From: Bremerella volcania
GTDB lineage: Bacteria; Planctomycetota; Planctomycetia; Pirellulales; Pirellulaceae
Assembly: GCF_007748115.1 (NCBI RefSeq)
Contig: NZ_CP036289.1
Location: forward strand, 6,014,001 to 6,078,000
DNA length: 64,000 nt
Direction of reading: 5' to 3'
Of this stretch, positions 9,792-17,668 are shown piece by piece. The position numbers were made by a program, and so were the translations under genes. The number at the start of each line of letters is the position of its first letter. Within the stretch, counting starts at the first letter, position 1. Under the pieces are notes generated by a model. It searched no databases. It had not been told where the DNA came from and worked only from the letters and a program-made list of their open reading frames with translations.

Positions 9792-10901
9792 TTATTCAAC
9801 ACCTACTTCGGCGTCGATAACGCTCCCAGGCACATCATCATTGACGTTGATGTCTACACCTAGTGCTTCAATGTCAGCATCGATAGCCGGACGACTGTCG
9901 TCGACCGGGCGGCGGTCATCAACTCGGTTCGCCTGGCCATCGAAGTTTGGGTTGGCCCGTTGTGGCCAATTGTTCTGATCGAAACCTTTGGCTTTCTCAA
10001 GCGTCTTTGGGTTGGCGTTGAGCACCAACTGATTCGAGTCTTCCTGGGCATTGTGTTTTAGGCGGAAGTTCTTCCATGCCACGGCATGCAGCGTATCGCC
10101 AATCCCAGCAAGACCACCAACGGAAAGAGCGGCATAGCGGATGTCGCCTGAGGACATGTCGACCATGAGATCGTTGATCGAACCCAACTTCTCATTGGCC
10201 TTGTTGACCACGGCCATACCGATTAATTCATCAGCGCGGTGGACAACCATCGAGTTTGCCTGGTTCGCATTGGTACGTTGTGGTTCACGATCAACATTGA
10301 CGTCGACGTCAATAGGACCGACTTTTACGTTCACTCCACCTTCTCGGTCTGCGTAGTGCTTATCGATGGCTAGGGCAAACTCCGGCGATGCCATGTTCGG
10401 CCAATTATCGGCGTCAAATCCTGGAGCCTTACGAAGCATCTCTTCACTCAGTTTTAGCAGAAGTACGGCATCTTTATCTTGGGTAGCCGGACGATGGTCG
10501 AAGGCTTCAAAGGGCACGGCAAACAGCTTAGATCCCAGACCGAGAAAACCACCATAGGCGACTGCCACATACTTGACGCGACCGCGATCTATATCAATCA
10601 CGATATCACGGACGTTACCGAGATCCTTACCAGCTTCGTTTTGAATCGTCATGCCCTGAAGTTGGCTGGCTCGCGTGGCGATCGCCACCTTGGAGGCGTT
10701 ATCCGTCGTTTTCTTTTCCGTATTGATCTCCGCGGAAATAACTGGCTTCTTGGCTTCCACGTCGGTTGCAGGAGCGTCAGCTGCGGCCGTTGGTTCCGCG
10801 AACGGATCGGCAACTGAATTGTCGTCAGCATGTGCGAATGAGGTGACGCTTCCAGCGGCCATCAGGGCAGCAGCAACGACTGCGGGAATGGTGCGTAACA
10901 T
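9792..10901 (-). CDS. Exported protein with two PRC-barrel domains
   Basis: The product has 369 residues. The start at 10901 is chosen because AAGGAGAGG lies four bases upstream and the protein then begins with a clear signal peptide (MLRTIPAVVAAALMAAGSVT, cleavage after AHA). Two PRC-barrel repeats follow: about 75-160 (LQGMTIQNEAGKDLGNVRDI) and about 210-310 (LIGMAVVNKANEKLGSINDL). Each ends with a similar KAxGFDxxNWP segment, so they arose by duplication. The tail is acidic. PRC-barrels act as docking or sensor modules in RNA processing, photosynthetic reaction centres and stress proteins; export suggests an envelope role here. Neighbouring CsbD and Rho-N-like genes suggest a stress theme. 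Confidence 0.88.
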   Translation of the reverse strand: MLRTIPAVVAAALMAAGSVTSFAHADDNSVADPFAEPTAAADAPATDVEAKKPVISAEINTEKKTTDNASKVAIATRASQLQGMTIQNEAGKDLGNVRDIVIDIDRGRVKYVAVAYGGFLGLGSKLFAVPFEAFDHRPATQDKDAVLLLKLSEEMLRKAPGFDADNWPNMASPEFALAIDKHYADREGGVNVKVGPIDVDVNVDREPQRTNANQANSMVVHRADELIGMAVVNKANEKLGSINDLMVDMSSGDIRYAALSVGGLAGIGDTLHAVAWKNFRLKHNAQEDSNQLVLNANPKTLEKAKGFDQNNWPQRANPNFDGQANRVDDRRPVDDSRPAIDADIEALGVDINVNDDVPGSVIDAEVGVE

Positions 10902-10943
10902 AGAACCTCTCCTTGAATTGTCATCGGCAGATGGTTGAAGGAG

Positions 10944-10975
10944 CATCGCTTCGTTCTGCCATGTTTGAAGCGATG
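10944..10975. promoter_or_regulatory. Inverted repeat upstream of the PRC-barrel gene
   Basis: CATCGCTTC (10944-10952) and GAAGCGATG (10967-10975) form perfect 9-base arms with a 14-base spacer, about 43 bases upstream of the start at 10901. It could be an operator or a leader hairpin. No regulator is identified. In the rest of 10902-11260 I see only this repeat and the terminator at 11201. Confidence 0.4.
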
Positions 10976-11200
10976 TACATTAGGGAAACGTGCTTGACGA
11001 GGGCCTGACGTATCAAGTGTTACCGCCTACTCGTTGAAGCGTTCCAACAGAAACTCTAGTTCTGCACGTCTCGTTCCAACTCGATGCAAAACTTTCGATT
11101 TGTTGCATAACTCGTTGCCACTTCGGAAGATCATAGAATGGATTCATCCATGCGGATTACTTGCAATTCATTGCTGGACGTTGGCGGTGGTTCGAACGAC

Positions 11201-11229
11201 AAAAGCCTGGTCGCTCGGCAACCAGGCTC
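11201..11229 (-). terminator. Terminator of the Rho-N-like gene
   Basis: AGCCTGGT (11204-11211) pairs perfectly with ACCAGGCT (11221-11228) around a 9-base loop. A-run 11201-11204 gives Ts on the minus strand, about 32 bases beyond the Rho-N-like stop. A T run also follows on the plus side. Confidence 0.7.
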
Positions 11230-11260
11230 CTGCTTTTTCGTGTGTATTTTATTCGATGGT

Positions 11261-11458
11261 CTACCAGCGACGGCGAATGACGCAAATCAACTCCTCTTTG
11301 TGCATGAGCTTACTACGTCCGCGAATCCCGAGTTGGCTTGCCAGTTCGCGAAGCTCTTTGACGGTACGTTCCTCGAGACGTTTATCGGATGTTGCGAGGG
11401 TCCCATGATCGGTATCTACGTTGGCCGTATCAGAACTTTGGGTTGCAGTTGTTGTCAT
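11261..11458 (-). CDS. Small Rho termination factor N-terminal (Rho-N/SAP-like) domain protein
   Basis: The 65-residue product has a disordered Thr/Ser/Asp-rich first third. Residues about 32-62 (TVKELRELASQLGIRGRSKL, then KEELI) match the Rho-N helix-extended-loop-helix fold found at the start of Rho and in small stand-alone proteins. That fold binds nucleic acid, so a small DNA- or RNA-binding protein is likely. Stand-alone Rho-N proteins are often found near stress genes; the CsbD and PRC-barrel genes nearby agree. It is downstream of the small membrane ORF at 11511 and followed by a strong hairpin terminator. Confidence 0.75.
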   Translation of the reverse strand: MTTTATQSSDTANVDTDHGTLATSDKRLEERTVKELRELASQLGIRGRSKLMHKEELICVIRRRW

Positions 11459-11510
11459 GGCAAAATTCCAGCAAGAGTTCGTTGTGCGGGTTACAGGTCT
11501 TATGATCGCG

Positions 11511-11762
11511 TTATAAGATCATCCAGATTCGAATCGCGATACCGGTCACCATAAGCAAGCCGACGGCAAACCAGAAAACGCGGTCTAACGCCATCGTCTC
11601 GCGATGACGATCGACGGCCTCTTCAGGGTGTCGTTCCGAGTGGATCGCATCGACTGGATCATTCACGGCGATCATGAACGATCCGTCCGGCAAGGGGGGT
11701 TGGATTCGACTCGCTCTCAAGCAAGCGGACACGGACGTGCGATGGATGTCGAGATTACTCAT
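11511..11762 (-). CDS. Hypothetical small protein with C-terminal membrane helix
   Basis: An 83-residue reading frame. Only the C-terminus is distinctive: a single hydrophobic helix (FWFAVGLLMVTGIAIRIWMI) that ends at the stop codon, preceded by a charged, His/Glu/Arg-rich stretch, giving a tail-anchored topology. No family is recognised. Start sites at 11762 and at an internal Met 30 codons later are both possible and neither has a good ribosome-binding site. It lies 52 bases upstream of the Rho-N-like gene on the same strand. The overlapping opposite strand is also open, so this call is uncertain. Confidence 0.35.
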   Translation of the reverse strand: MSNLDIHRTSVSACLRASRIQPPLPDGSFMIAVNDPVDAIHSERHPEEAVDRHRETMALDRVFWFAVGLLMVTGIAIRIWMIL

Positions 11763-12019
11763 GATGACGGGCTCTAGCCCTCTTCTATTTTCCATTTGCC
11801 TACTGACGGGCGAGGTTCCGGCAGCAGGTAATCCGTTTACCACGGATTTTAGGAACCCATGGAATGCAAGCACTGTGCCAAACCACGGCGAGATGGTAGC
11901 GAATCTGCTACAGGGACAAACTGCACCCACGCAGTACGTAGATTAGCCGTACCGACTTCGGAAAAGGGAGCCGAGCGGTTCGCAGTCGCTCAACTTGAGC
12001 GTTCGACGAACAAGGTTTG

Positions 12020-12448
12020 TTAAGAACCTTCTTTGCGAAGACGTCCTACGCTCGATTGAAAATACTTCCGGCGGCGGGTCGACTGACCTTCTTGATCCGC
12101 CTTCTGATCTGCTTCTTCCGATGCTTTGATGAGATCGGCCAGGTTTGCCGCACAGATCCGGCAGCCGATTTGTTCCAAGTGAAACGTGACGTAGCTCGCC
12201 TCTTCTTCTGAAGCAACGACCCCCAGCAGATACTGCTGAAGCTGAGGACGTGTGGGGCATGTAATGCGGTGCCGCCGCCAAATCTCACCCAGGCTATGTA
12301 CCCCAGCATCACGCCGCGAGAGGATTTCGAGCAGTCGCTCTTTGAGTTCCGGCTGGTCGCGAATTTGCTCTTCCACGAAGGAAGCTTCCTCGACCGCCAA
12401 CTCTTCATTCAGGTAGGCTTCCAAATCGGCGTTGGTCAAGGCTCTCAT
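12020..12448 (-). CDS. Small planctomycete ZAS-like protein, candidate anti-sigma factor
   Basis: The 142-residue cytoplasmic protein opens with a helical, acidic region (LTNADLEAYLNEELAVEEAS). Its centre, CPTRPQLQQYLLGVVASEEE followed by YVTFHLEQIGCRICAANLADL, has a histidine then CxxC, as in zinc-binding anti-sigma (ZAS) domains, but with five rather than three residues between His and the first Cys. The tail is charged. The ECF sigma gene lies two genes upstream on the same strand, with AIM24 between, which makes a partner role plausible. No membrane segment is present, so any anti-sigma activity would be cytosolic. ATG at 12448 is preferred to the TTG one codon earlier. Confidence 0.7.
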   Translation of the reverse strand: MRALTNADLEAYLNEELAVEEASFVEEQIRDQPELKERLLEILSRRDAGVHSLGEIWRRHRITCPTRPQLQQYLLGVVASEEEASYVTFHLEQIGCRICAANLADLIKASEEADQKADQEGQSTRRRKYFQSSVGRLRKEGS

Positions 12449-12559
12449 CAACCTACTTTCATTCTAACGTAGAACTTAGATTACGCTTTCAATTCAGATC
12501 CAGCTGCCGGCGACTAGCACCGGCAGCCGTGGTTAGTATTCATGCCTAAACGCCGCCGG

Positions 12560-13264
12560 CTAACCTTCGACGTGATAGACTTCCTCGAATGGTTGCACAA
12601 CGACGAATCCGTTGCCGACGAATTCCATCTGGAACGATTCGCCGCTGGAACGGCCAATCAACGTGCGGAACGAGATATCGGTCTTGAAATTCGGCTGCAG
12701 CGTTCCGCTCCACGCGACCGTTGCATTTGGATCGGTATACACAGGTTGGTCTGGTGTCACGACCAACGTCAGCGGTTCGTAGTGAGTCGTGATAGCGACC
12801 ATGCCGGTGCCGCTAAGCGTCATCTGAAACAAACCGCCGGCCATCATCGATGAGATTCGCTTCATCATCTTGATGTCCCAGCTGACAGTGTCCTCGAATG
12901 CCAGAATATCATTGGCGTTCACCACGATCTCTTGGTTTTCGAGGCGAAGAATCTGGATCTTCTTGCCGTAGTCCGCCAGGTAAACCTTGCCGGTCCCTGT
13001 GACCTTGGTCAGACGAGCACCTTCCCCTGTCACGGCTTTCTTGAAGAACCCGCCCAGTCCCTTGTCGAACATCCCTTCGCGCTCGAATTTCATGCTACCA
13101 AGATACGAGATCATCGATCCCATCTTGGTCCAGACGAAGTTGCTTTTTAGGTTCACTTCCAGAATACGCGGGCTTTCCATTTCAAAGAAGCCTTCGCCGC
13201 GATCCCGTTGCTGGGTCTGCTCGACAAATTCACGAAGCGTGTATCGGTTTTCTACTGCAGACAT
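12560..13264 (-). CDS. AIM24/TIGR00266 family protein
   Basis: The 234-residue product matches the AIM24 family, a beta-rich fold named after a yeast mitochondrial protein. Recognisable segments are RILEVNLKSNFVWTKMGSMI, FKKAVTGEGARLTKVTGTGK, QEIVVNANDILAFEDTVSWD and a C-terminal SSGESFQMEFVGNGFVVVQP. No catalytic residues are known and bacterial members are poorly characterised. It has no signal peptide. It lies 81 bases downstream of the ECF sigma gene and 111 bases upstream of the ZAS-like gene, and all three may form one transcript. A Gly-rich GGGGGA 11 bases before the ATG may serve as ribosome-binding site. Confidence 0.9.
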   Translation of the reverse strand: MSAVENRYTLREFVEQTQQRDRGEGFFEMESPRILEVNLKSNFVWTKMGSMISYLGSMKFEREGMFDKGLGGFFKKAVTGEGARLTKVTGTGKVYLADYGKKIQILRLENQEIVVNANDILAFEDTVSWDIKMMKRISSMMAGGLFQMTLSGTGMVAITTHYEPLTLVVTPDQPVYTDPNATVAWSGTLQPNFKTDISFRTLIGRSSGESFQMEFVGNGFVVVQPFEEVYHVEG

Positions 13265-13345
13265 CGTTGCTATTTCCCCCAGATTCAGGTTTTAGAGAAG
13301 ATTTGGAGTCACCGTTTGCCTCGCGACTCTGTCACAAGTAGTTTC

Positions 13346-14002
13346 CTATGGTGAGTATAGCTCCGGAAAGACTTCCTCACTCAGCTGTTGATTCTTAACA
13401 CTTCCGCGAAGTTTGTTCGTGAAGTCATGTTTATAATTCGCGACGTGCTGCTCGCTGATGTTCAGCTTGGTAGCGACGTCTTTATTCGCCCAACCACGCA
13501 CGAATAGTAGTTCCATGCACTGGATCTTCACCCAGTCGCCGCGTTCCTTCCATTTGGCAATTTGCTCCTGAATGGCTTCCACCAAGGCATCTTCCTCCAT
13601 CCGACGCCGCTCGCCACTTCGCACCAGGCTCGACGCTGGCCGGGCAGGGCCTTCCAGTTCCCAGGTATCGGAGCTTGACTTCCCACCACCGGCTGAACTT
13701 AGCGGGAGCGTGGGCCGACGGCCTTCGCGACGCAGATGATCGGTGAGTTTATACGCACAGATCGCAAAAAGATAGCTTTCCAAACTTCGACGGCCATCAT
13801 AGTTGGGCAGACTGTTCAGGAAACCGATAAATGTTTCTTGAACCACGTCTTCGCTATGGGCTCGACGGCGAAGGCGACTTTCGACAAACGCGAGCAAACG
13901 CCCTTCGTAACGGTCGATTAAATCCTGCCAGGCATCTTCCTCACCGTCACGGATGCGGCCAATCAGCAGGGCATCGGTTTCTGATACACGTGTAGGTGAC
14001 AA
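13346..14002 (-). CDS. ECF-type RNA polymerase sigma factor
   Basis: The 218-residue sigma-70 family protein has region 2 at about residues 10-90: DALLIGRIRDGEEDAWQDLI, the RRAHSEDVVQETFIGFLNSL core and SYLFAICAYKLTDHLRR for -10 recognition. Region 4 (about 150-205) has the helix-turn-helix GWANKDVATKLNISEQHVAN. Between them is a Ser/Gly-rich linker. The start is TTG at 14002, since no ATG exists before region 2; AAGGAA lies upstream. Neither anti-sigma factor nor C-terminal sensor domain is fused, so control may come from the ZAS-like protein at 12020 or from the kinase at 15519; this is inference from location. Confidence 0.93.
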   Translation of the reverse strand: MSPTRVSETDALLIGRIRDGEEDAWQDLIDRYEGRLLAFVESRLRRRAHSEDVVQETFIGFLNSLPNYDGRRSLESYLFAICAYKLTDHLRREGRRPTLPLSSAGGGKSSSDTWELEGPARPASSLVRSGERRRMEEDALVEAIQEQIAKWKERGDWVKIQCMELLFVRGWANKDVATKLNISEQHVANYKHDFTNKLRGSVKNQQLSEEVFPELYSP

Positions 14003-14155
14003 GGGAGTGCAGTTCCTTACGAAGCCTTGAAAAGTATCCCGATTGGCGCGTCACGCGGCAGATGAAACCTGGACCGCAGCCACGAGCCATAACGTTGAGT
14101 CGCACCGGCAAAGCCAATGGCAACCATTGGTTACGTCAAATCCCTCTATCCCAAG

Positions 14156-15319
14156 TTATAGCATGGGAAATGATCGGACGAAAATCACACCTGCGGCAAT
14201 CAAACCACACAAGGCGGCCACACTGCCGACAGAGACCAGCGTGGGAGAGACTCGCGAACCCTTACCGGTAAGCGACATGCCAGCGTAAAAGATGGACATA
14301 AGACCAAGCAGGAACAGGAAGCCTGTCCCGATATAGACGACGCGGCTGATGCGTTGCTGGGCATACCAGAACTGGCGGATCTGCTCTTGAACGGCCGGAT
14401 CGAACTTGAGCAGCGAGTGCCACTGATGCATGACCCCAAACGAAGGCGTCAACTCCTCCTGGTACGATTCGGTCGTAACCGTTTCCTTGATGGTCGCGAG
14501 TTGGTCGCCAATCAACGCCGGTGCATCTTCGCTTCCAGTCAGTTCGATGGCGAATTGATCGATGGCCTTACTGATCTCCAAATCCAACGCACGGCGGCAA
14601 TCCATTCCCCTGTCATATGGCCCGGAACTGACCGAAATATAATAGGTTCGGTCATGCCCCCAATGAGGCTCTTGTTCAACCCAACTGGGACGGCCAGGAG
14701 GAATGATTCTTGAGGGATCTAAATCGAACTTGCCTGACTTCAGTTGATTACGAAACTCTTGGTAAATGGTTCCAGCGAACTGCCCAATCGTTTTCCCCGT
14801 GGAAGCGGTCGCCTCTTCCGTTGTGAAATTGGAGCCAGTCAGAATATCGGTCGAAACAGGCAAGGGAGCTTCAACTTCGACAGGTGCTGGGTTTGCAACC
14901 TTTTGGGCATGCGGGGGGACGATCGATTCTTTACGCTCGGACACAGCGTCAACACGTGTTCGTTGTAACGACTCGCCATATTCCGCTCCACCTCCACCAT
15001 ACGAGCGGCCCTCGCCATATTCCACTTCACCTCCACCATACGAGTCGCCATATTCCGCTTCACCATACGAGCGGACCTCGACAGGGGCCTCCATTGCCGG
15101 TTCGACGCGCGTAGCGCTAACGGTAAAAGCCATGACACCGCCACAAAACAGTACCATCCCACACAGCACGGCAGCCCCTAACCCGGCAGCAACCTTTCCG
15201 CCATGCTTGCCAGCGACAGCGATCACAAGGATCACCACACCAACCAGGCAGGCAAGCAGAAAGCCAAGCAACAAGATTGCCAAAATGCTGATCGTCATGT
15301 CAGGTGCTGTTTCTACCAT
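14156..15319 (-). CDS. Hypothetical membrane protein with Tyr/Gly/Glu tandem repeats
   Basis: About 387 residues. Two N-terminal membrane helices (ISILAILLLGFLLACLVGVV and an Ala/Gly/Cys-rich second helix) are followed by a low-complexity segment repeating SYGGG..EYGE units (residues about 85-120), a soluble domain (about 160-310), and two C-terminal helices (VVYIGTGFLFLLGLMSIFYA and SVGSVAALCGLIAAGVIFVR). No family is recognised. It is downstream of the 38-residue membrane ORF and the membrane kinase on the same strand, so it may be in the kinase transcript. Start uncertain: GTG 15328, ATG 15319 and ATG 15298 are all possible. Confidence 0.75.
   Translation of the reverse strand: MVETAPDMTISILAILLLGFLLACLVGVVILVIAVAGKHGGKVAAGLGAAVLCGMVLFCGGVMAFTVSATRVEPAMEAPVEVRSYGEAEYGDSYGGGEVEYGEGRSYGGGGAEYGESLQRTRVDAVSERKESIVPPHAQKVANPAPVEVEAPLPVSTDILTGSNFTTEEATASTGKTIGQFAGTIYQEFRNQLKSGKFDLDPSRIIPPGRPSWVEQEPHWGHDRTYYISVSSGPYDRGMDCRRALDLEISKAIDQFAIELTGSEDAPALIGDQLATIKETVTTESYQEELTPSFGVMHQWHSLLKFDPAVQEQIRQFWYAQQRISRVVYIGTGFLFLLGLMSIFYAGMSLTGKGSRVSPTLVSVGSVAALCGLIAAGVIFVRSFPML
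14973..15074. repeat. In-frame degenerate tandem repeat
   Basis: Three imperfect units each begin with a CGCCATATTCC-like segment and end with CCATACGAG. Unit length falls from about 39 to 33 to 27 bases. They encode the Tyr/Gly/Glu repeats of the membrane protein at 14156. All indels keep the frame. Confidence 0.75.
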
Positions 15320-15368
15320 AAGAGTCACTGGGGCGAGGAGCTAAGCGTTATTCGCCATAGCCCGTCGT

Positions 15369-15485
15369 TTATTGGCGTCCCCGGGAAAAAATTGCGGCGA
15401 ACACAACAACTAATCCAAGTACGCCAACAACCAAGACGCCAGCCAGGGCCAGCAGCAACATCCAACTCATTGATACGTCCATCAT
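15369..15485 (-). CDS. 38-residue single-pass membrane protein
   Basis: This short frame starts at ATG 15485 (a second ATG follows directly) and encodes 38 residues: a short N-terminus, one hydrophobic helix (MLLLALAGVLVVGVLGLVVV, then FAAIF) and a basic SRGRQ end. The positive end would stay in the cytoplasm. It begins 33 bases after the kinase stop and ends about 50 bases before the next membrane protein, all on one strand. The purely hydrophobic, helix-length core bounded by charged ends argues for a real gene; the ribosome-binding site (GAGATG) is weak. Function unknown. Confidence 0.55.
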   Translation of the reverse strand: MMDVSMSWMLLLALAGVLVVGVLGLVVVFAAIFSRGRQ

Positions 15486-15518
15486 TTGTCATCTCAAGTT
15501 TGGTGCAAAAAATGGAGT

Positions 15519-17576
15519 CTAGTGGCCTCCACTGACAGTTGTCTCCTTCAATTCCTGTTCGTATCGTCGGCGTTCGACGTCGCGGCGATGCTGGTTGAGC
15601 CAAGGAGCGGAAAGCTGAACGGTCGCGGCGACCGAGCCAACAAGCATGATTCCCCAAGGCTGCAGGAATGGCCAAAAGGCCGCGAGAATACTGGCCCAAA
15701 TGACGAAGAGGCCTGTGTTCCAGATGCTCAGCCAATTGCTTCGCAGCGGATCGGCCAGCTTCCACCAGCGCGGAACCAGGAAGACCAGGCCGAAGAACAT
15801 CATCAGGGCTCCGACCGACGACTGCTCGCCCATCGCGAACCATGGCGTCTGCATGTTCGTTGCGTCGGGGATGCCTGTGAATACGATCATCGACCCGAAC
15901 CAGGTAGTGACTCCCAGTCCCACGCCAATGATCATCATGATGATGCGGCGGCGGGCTTGATCACCATTATGATCTTCCCACATCTTGGAAGTGATCAGCA
16001 CGGCCCACGACGCTAGGATGGTTAGCCCGGTGAAAAACACGTAGGCGGGGCCAATCGTCAGGATCGCCGTTCTGGTGAATGCCTCTTCACCGACCGAAAT
16101 GGCCAACAGGACGAACGATACCAAGATGGCGGAGACACCGCTGGCGATCAGCGAGCCCAGTAGTTCGCGAACTTTTTCTCGAGTTGGCCGCACGGCGATC
16201 GCGGCTCGTTCACGATCTTTCCGCTTGGGTTGCCATCCGGCATCCTCGGCGGCTCGATGCTTGCGCCTCATCGCTTCGGGATGATAGCGACCGCTGGAAC
16301 CCTTCTGTTCAGGGGCCCCGGTCCCGCCAGGATTCTGGTCCTGCGTCGTATTTACCAGCAAGCGAATAAACAGGTAAGCCATGTAAACGGCACCACCAAC
16401 GAACGCGAGCGGCACGATGAAGTGTAAATTGGTCACGATGCCAAAGGCAATCGCTCCCAGCACGAGGACTTTCACCGGCATACTGGTGTTGTTGTGGTTC
16501 CACCAACGGCTGAAGCGTTCGGCCATACTGGTGACGGCCTGGGCAATCGGTTCGTCGTGTAGGGTTCCCTTCGAGGCGGGCGCTTCGACATACCCAATCT
16601 TCGCTTTGACTTCCGACTGGGGAGGAGCATCCGCCGGCGACTGACTTTTAGCAGCCGCGGGACGCGAAGTGTTGATCGCTGAAACGTATCCGACGTTTTC
16701 TTTCAAGCCCAACTGCTCGAGCATTTCCTCGGCGCTGCTGGTTCGCTTGTCGGGATCCTTTTCAAGCGCCTGGGAGACCACGCTCCGAAACGGCTCGCCC
16801 AGGTTACCCAGATCAGGGCTCGCCGTGAGATGCTTCATGATGATCTCTTGGCTGCTTTCCCCCTCGAAAGGAACGCGGCCGGTGAGCATCTCGAACAGGA
16901 TAATCCCCAGAGCATAGACGTCGATCTCGCGACCGTAGCGTCCCTTGCCAATCTCGGGAGCCATGTAGTGAAACGTGCCGACGCTTTCGGTCTGACCGCT
17001 ACGACGGCTGACCGAGATGAATTTTGACAGACCATAGTCACCAATCTTGACGGTGCCTTGATCGTTGAAGATGTTTCCCGGCTTCAGGTCGCGGTGAACG
17101 ATGCCATGGTCATGCAGGTAGTTGACGGCGGAAGCGATCGCTTTGAACCAGGACAATGCTTCTTCCCGCGGCATGCCGTTGGGATGACGCTCGACGATAT
17201 CTTGCAGACTGTCGCCGTGGACGAACTCCATGACAATCCAGCCTTCGCCGTCTTTGTCGTATCGGATGTCGTACAGAGAAACGAGGTGCGGATGCTTGAG
17301 ATTCAAACAGTGCTTGGCACCACGCATTTCGATTTCGAGATTACGCTGAATGTGCTTCAGCGCGACTTCTTTGCCAGACTCGGTCGTGGCGTAATAGACT
17401 TCACCGAAACCGCCGGCCCCCACGCCCCGCTTGATGGTGTATCCATCCAACGGAGAGGAACCGCTCTTGTAAGTAAACCGCATGGGGCTTTCTTTCGGTT
17501 TGGCTAAGTTCGCAGGGCCGACTTCATCGTCCCCCGGTTGGTTCTCCGGAGTAATGGCGGCTGCCGACTGGTTCAT
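15519..17576 (-). CDS. Ser/Thr protein kinase with C-terminal multi-pass membrane domain
   Basis: The 685-residue product has a Hanks-type kinase domain at about 45-305: Gly-rich loop GVGAGGFGEV (51-60), Lys74 in VALKHI, catalytic loop HRDLKPGN (161-168), a DYG in place of DFG (180-182), and MAPE around 210. All catalytic residues are present. A linker leads to about eight membrane helices (from residue 365 on), including VLVLGAIAFGIVTNLHFIV and SLIASGVSAILVSFVLLAIS. The kinase is cytoplasmic and membrane-tethered. Substrates are unknown, but an FHA protein, which would bind phosphothreonine, is encoded just upstream. Planctomycete ECF sigma factors are often linked to such kinases. Confidence 0.95.
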   Translation of the reverse strand: MNQSAAAITPENQPGDDEVGPANLAKPKESPMRFTYKSGSSPLDGYTIKRGVGAGGFGEVYYATTESGKEVALKHIQRNLEIEMRGAKHCLNLKHPHLVSLYDIRYDKDGEGWIVMEFVHGDSLQDIVERHPNGMPREEALSWFKAIASAVNYLHDHGIVHRDLKPGNIFNDQGTVKIGDYGLSKFISVSRRSGQTESVGTFHYMAPEIGKGRYGREIDVYALGIILFEMLTGRVPFEGESSQEIIMKHLTASPDLGNLGEPFRSVVSQALEKDPDKRTSSAEEMLEQLGLKENVGYVSAINTSRPAAAKSQSPADAPPQSEVKAKIGYVEAPASKGTLHDEPIAQAVTSMAERFSRWWNHNNTSMPVKVLVLGAIAFGIVTNLHFIVPLAFVGGAVYMAYLFIRLLVNTTQDQNPGGTGAPEQKGSSGRYHPEAMRRKHRAAEDAGWQPKRKDRERAAIAVRPTREKVRELLGSLIASGVSAILVSFVLLAISVGEEAFTRTAILTIGPAYVFFTGLTILASWAVLITSKMWEDHNGDQARRRIIMMIIGVGLGVTTWFGSMIVFTGIPDATNMQTPWFAMGEQSSVGALMMFFGLVFLVPRWWKLADPLRSNWLSIWNTGLFVIWASILAAFWPFLQPWGIMLVGSVAATVQLSAPWLNQHRRDVERRRYEQELKETTVSGGH

Positions 17577-17617
17577 GGTCTAGTCCCTGGCCAACGGAAA
17601 TTGATAAGTTTGCAACA

Positions 17618-17659
17618 TCCTGTCCCCTCTCCCCCGCAGACGGTGGAGAGGGGACAGGA
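17618..17659. repeat. 15-base perfect inverted repeat between FHA and kinase genes
   Basis: Arms 17618-17632 and 17645-17659 are perfect reverse complements (left arm TCCTGTCCCCTCTCC) around a 12-base loop. A related imperfect copy sits at 18385-18417. No T run follows, so it is either a dispersed repeat element or an RNA-stabilising hairpin rather than a classical terminator. Confidence 0.8.
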
Positions 17660-17668
17660 CGTTGGTTT

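Noticed and set aside
11674-11946. Plus-strand 90-codon frame overlapping the small membrane ORF
   Set aside because: It has no recognisable domain, and its composition mirrors the opposite strand. The minus frame with a terminal helix is a better, still weak, candidate.
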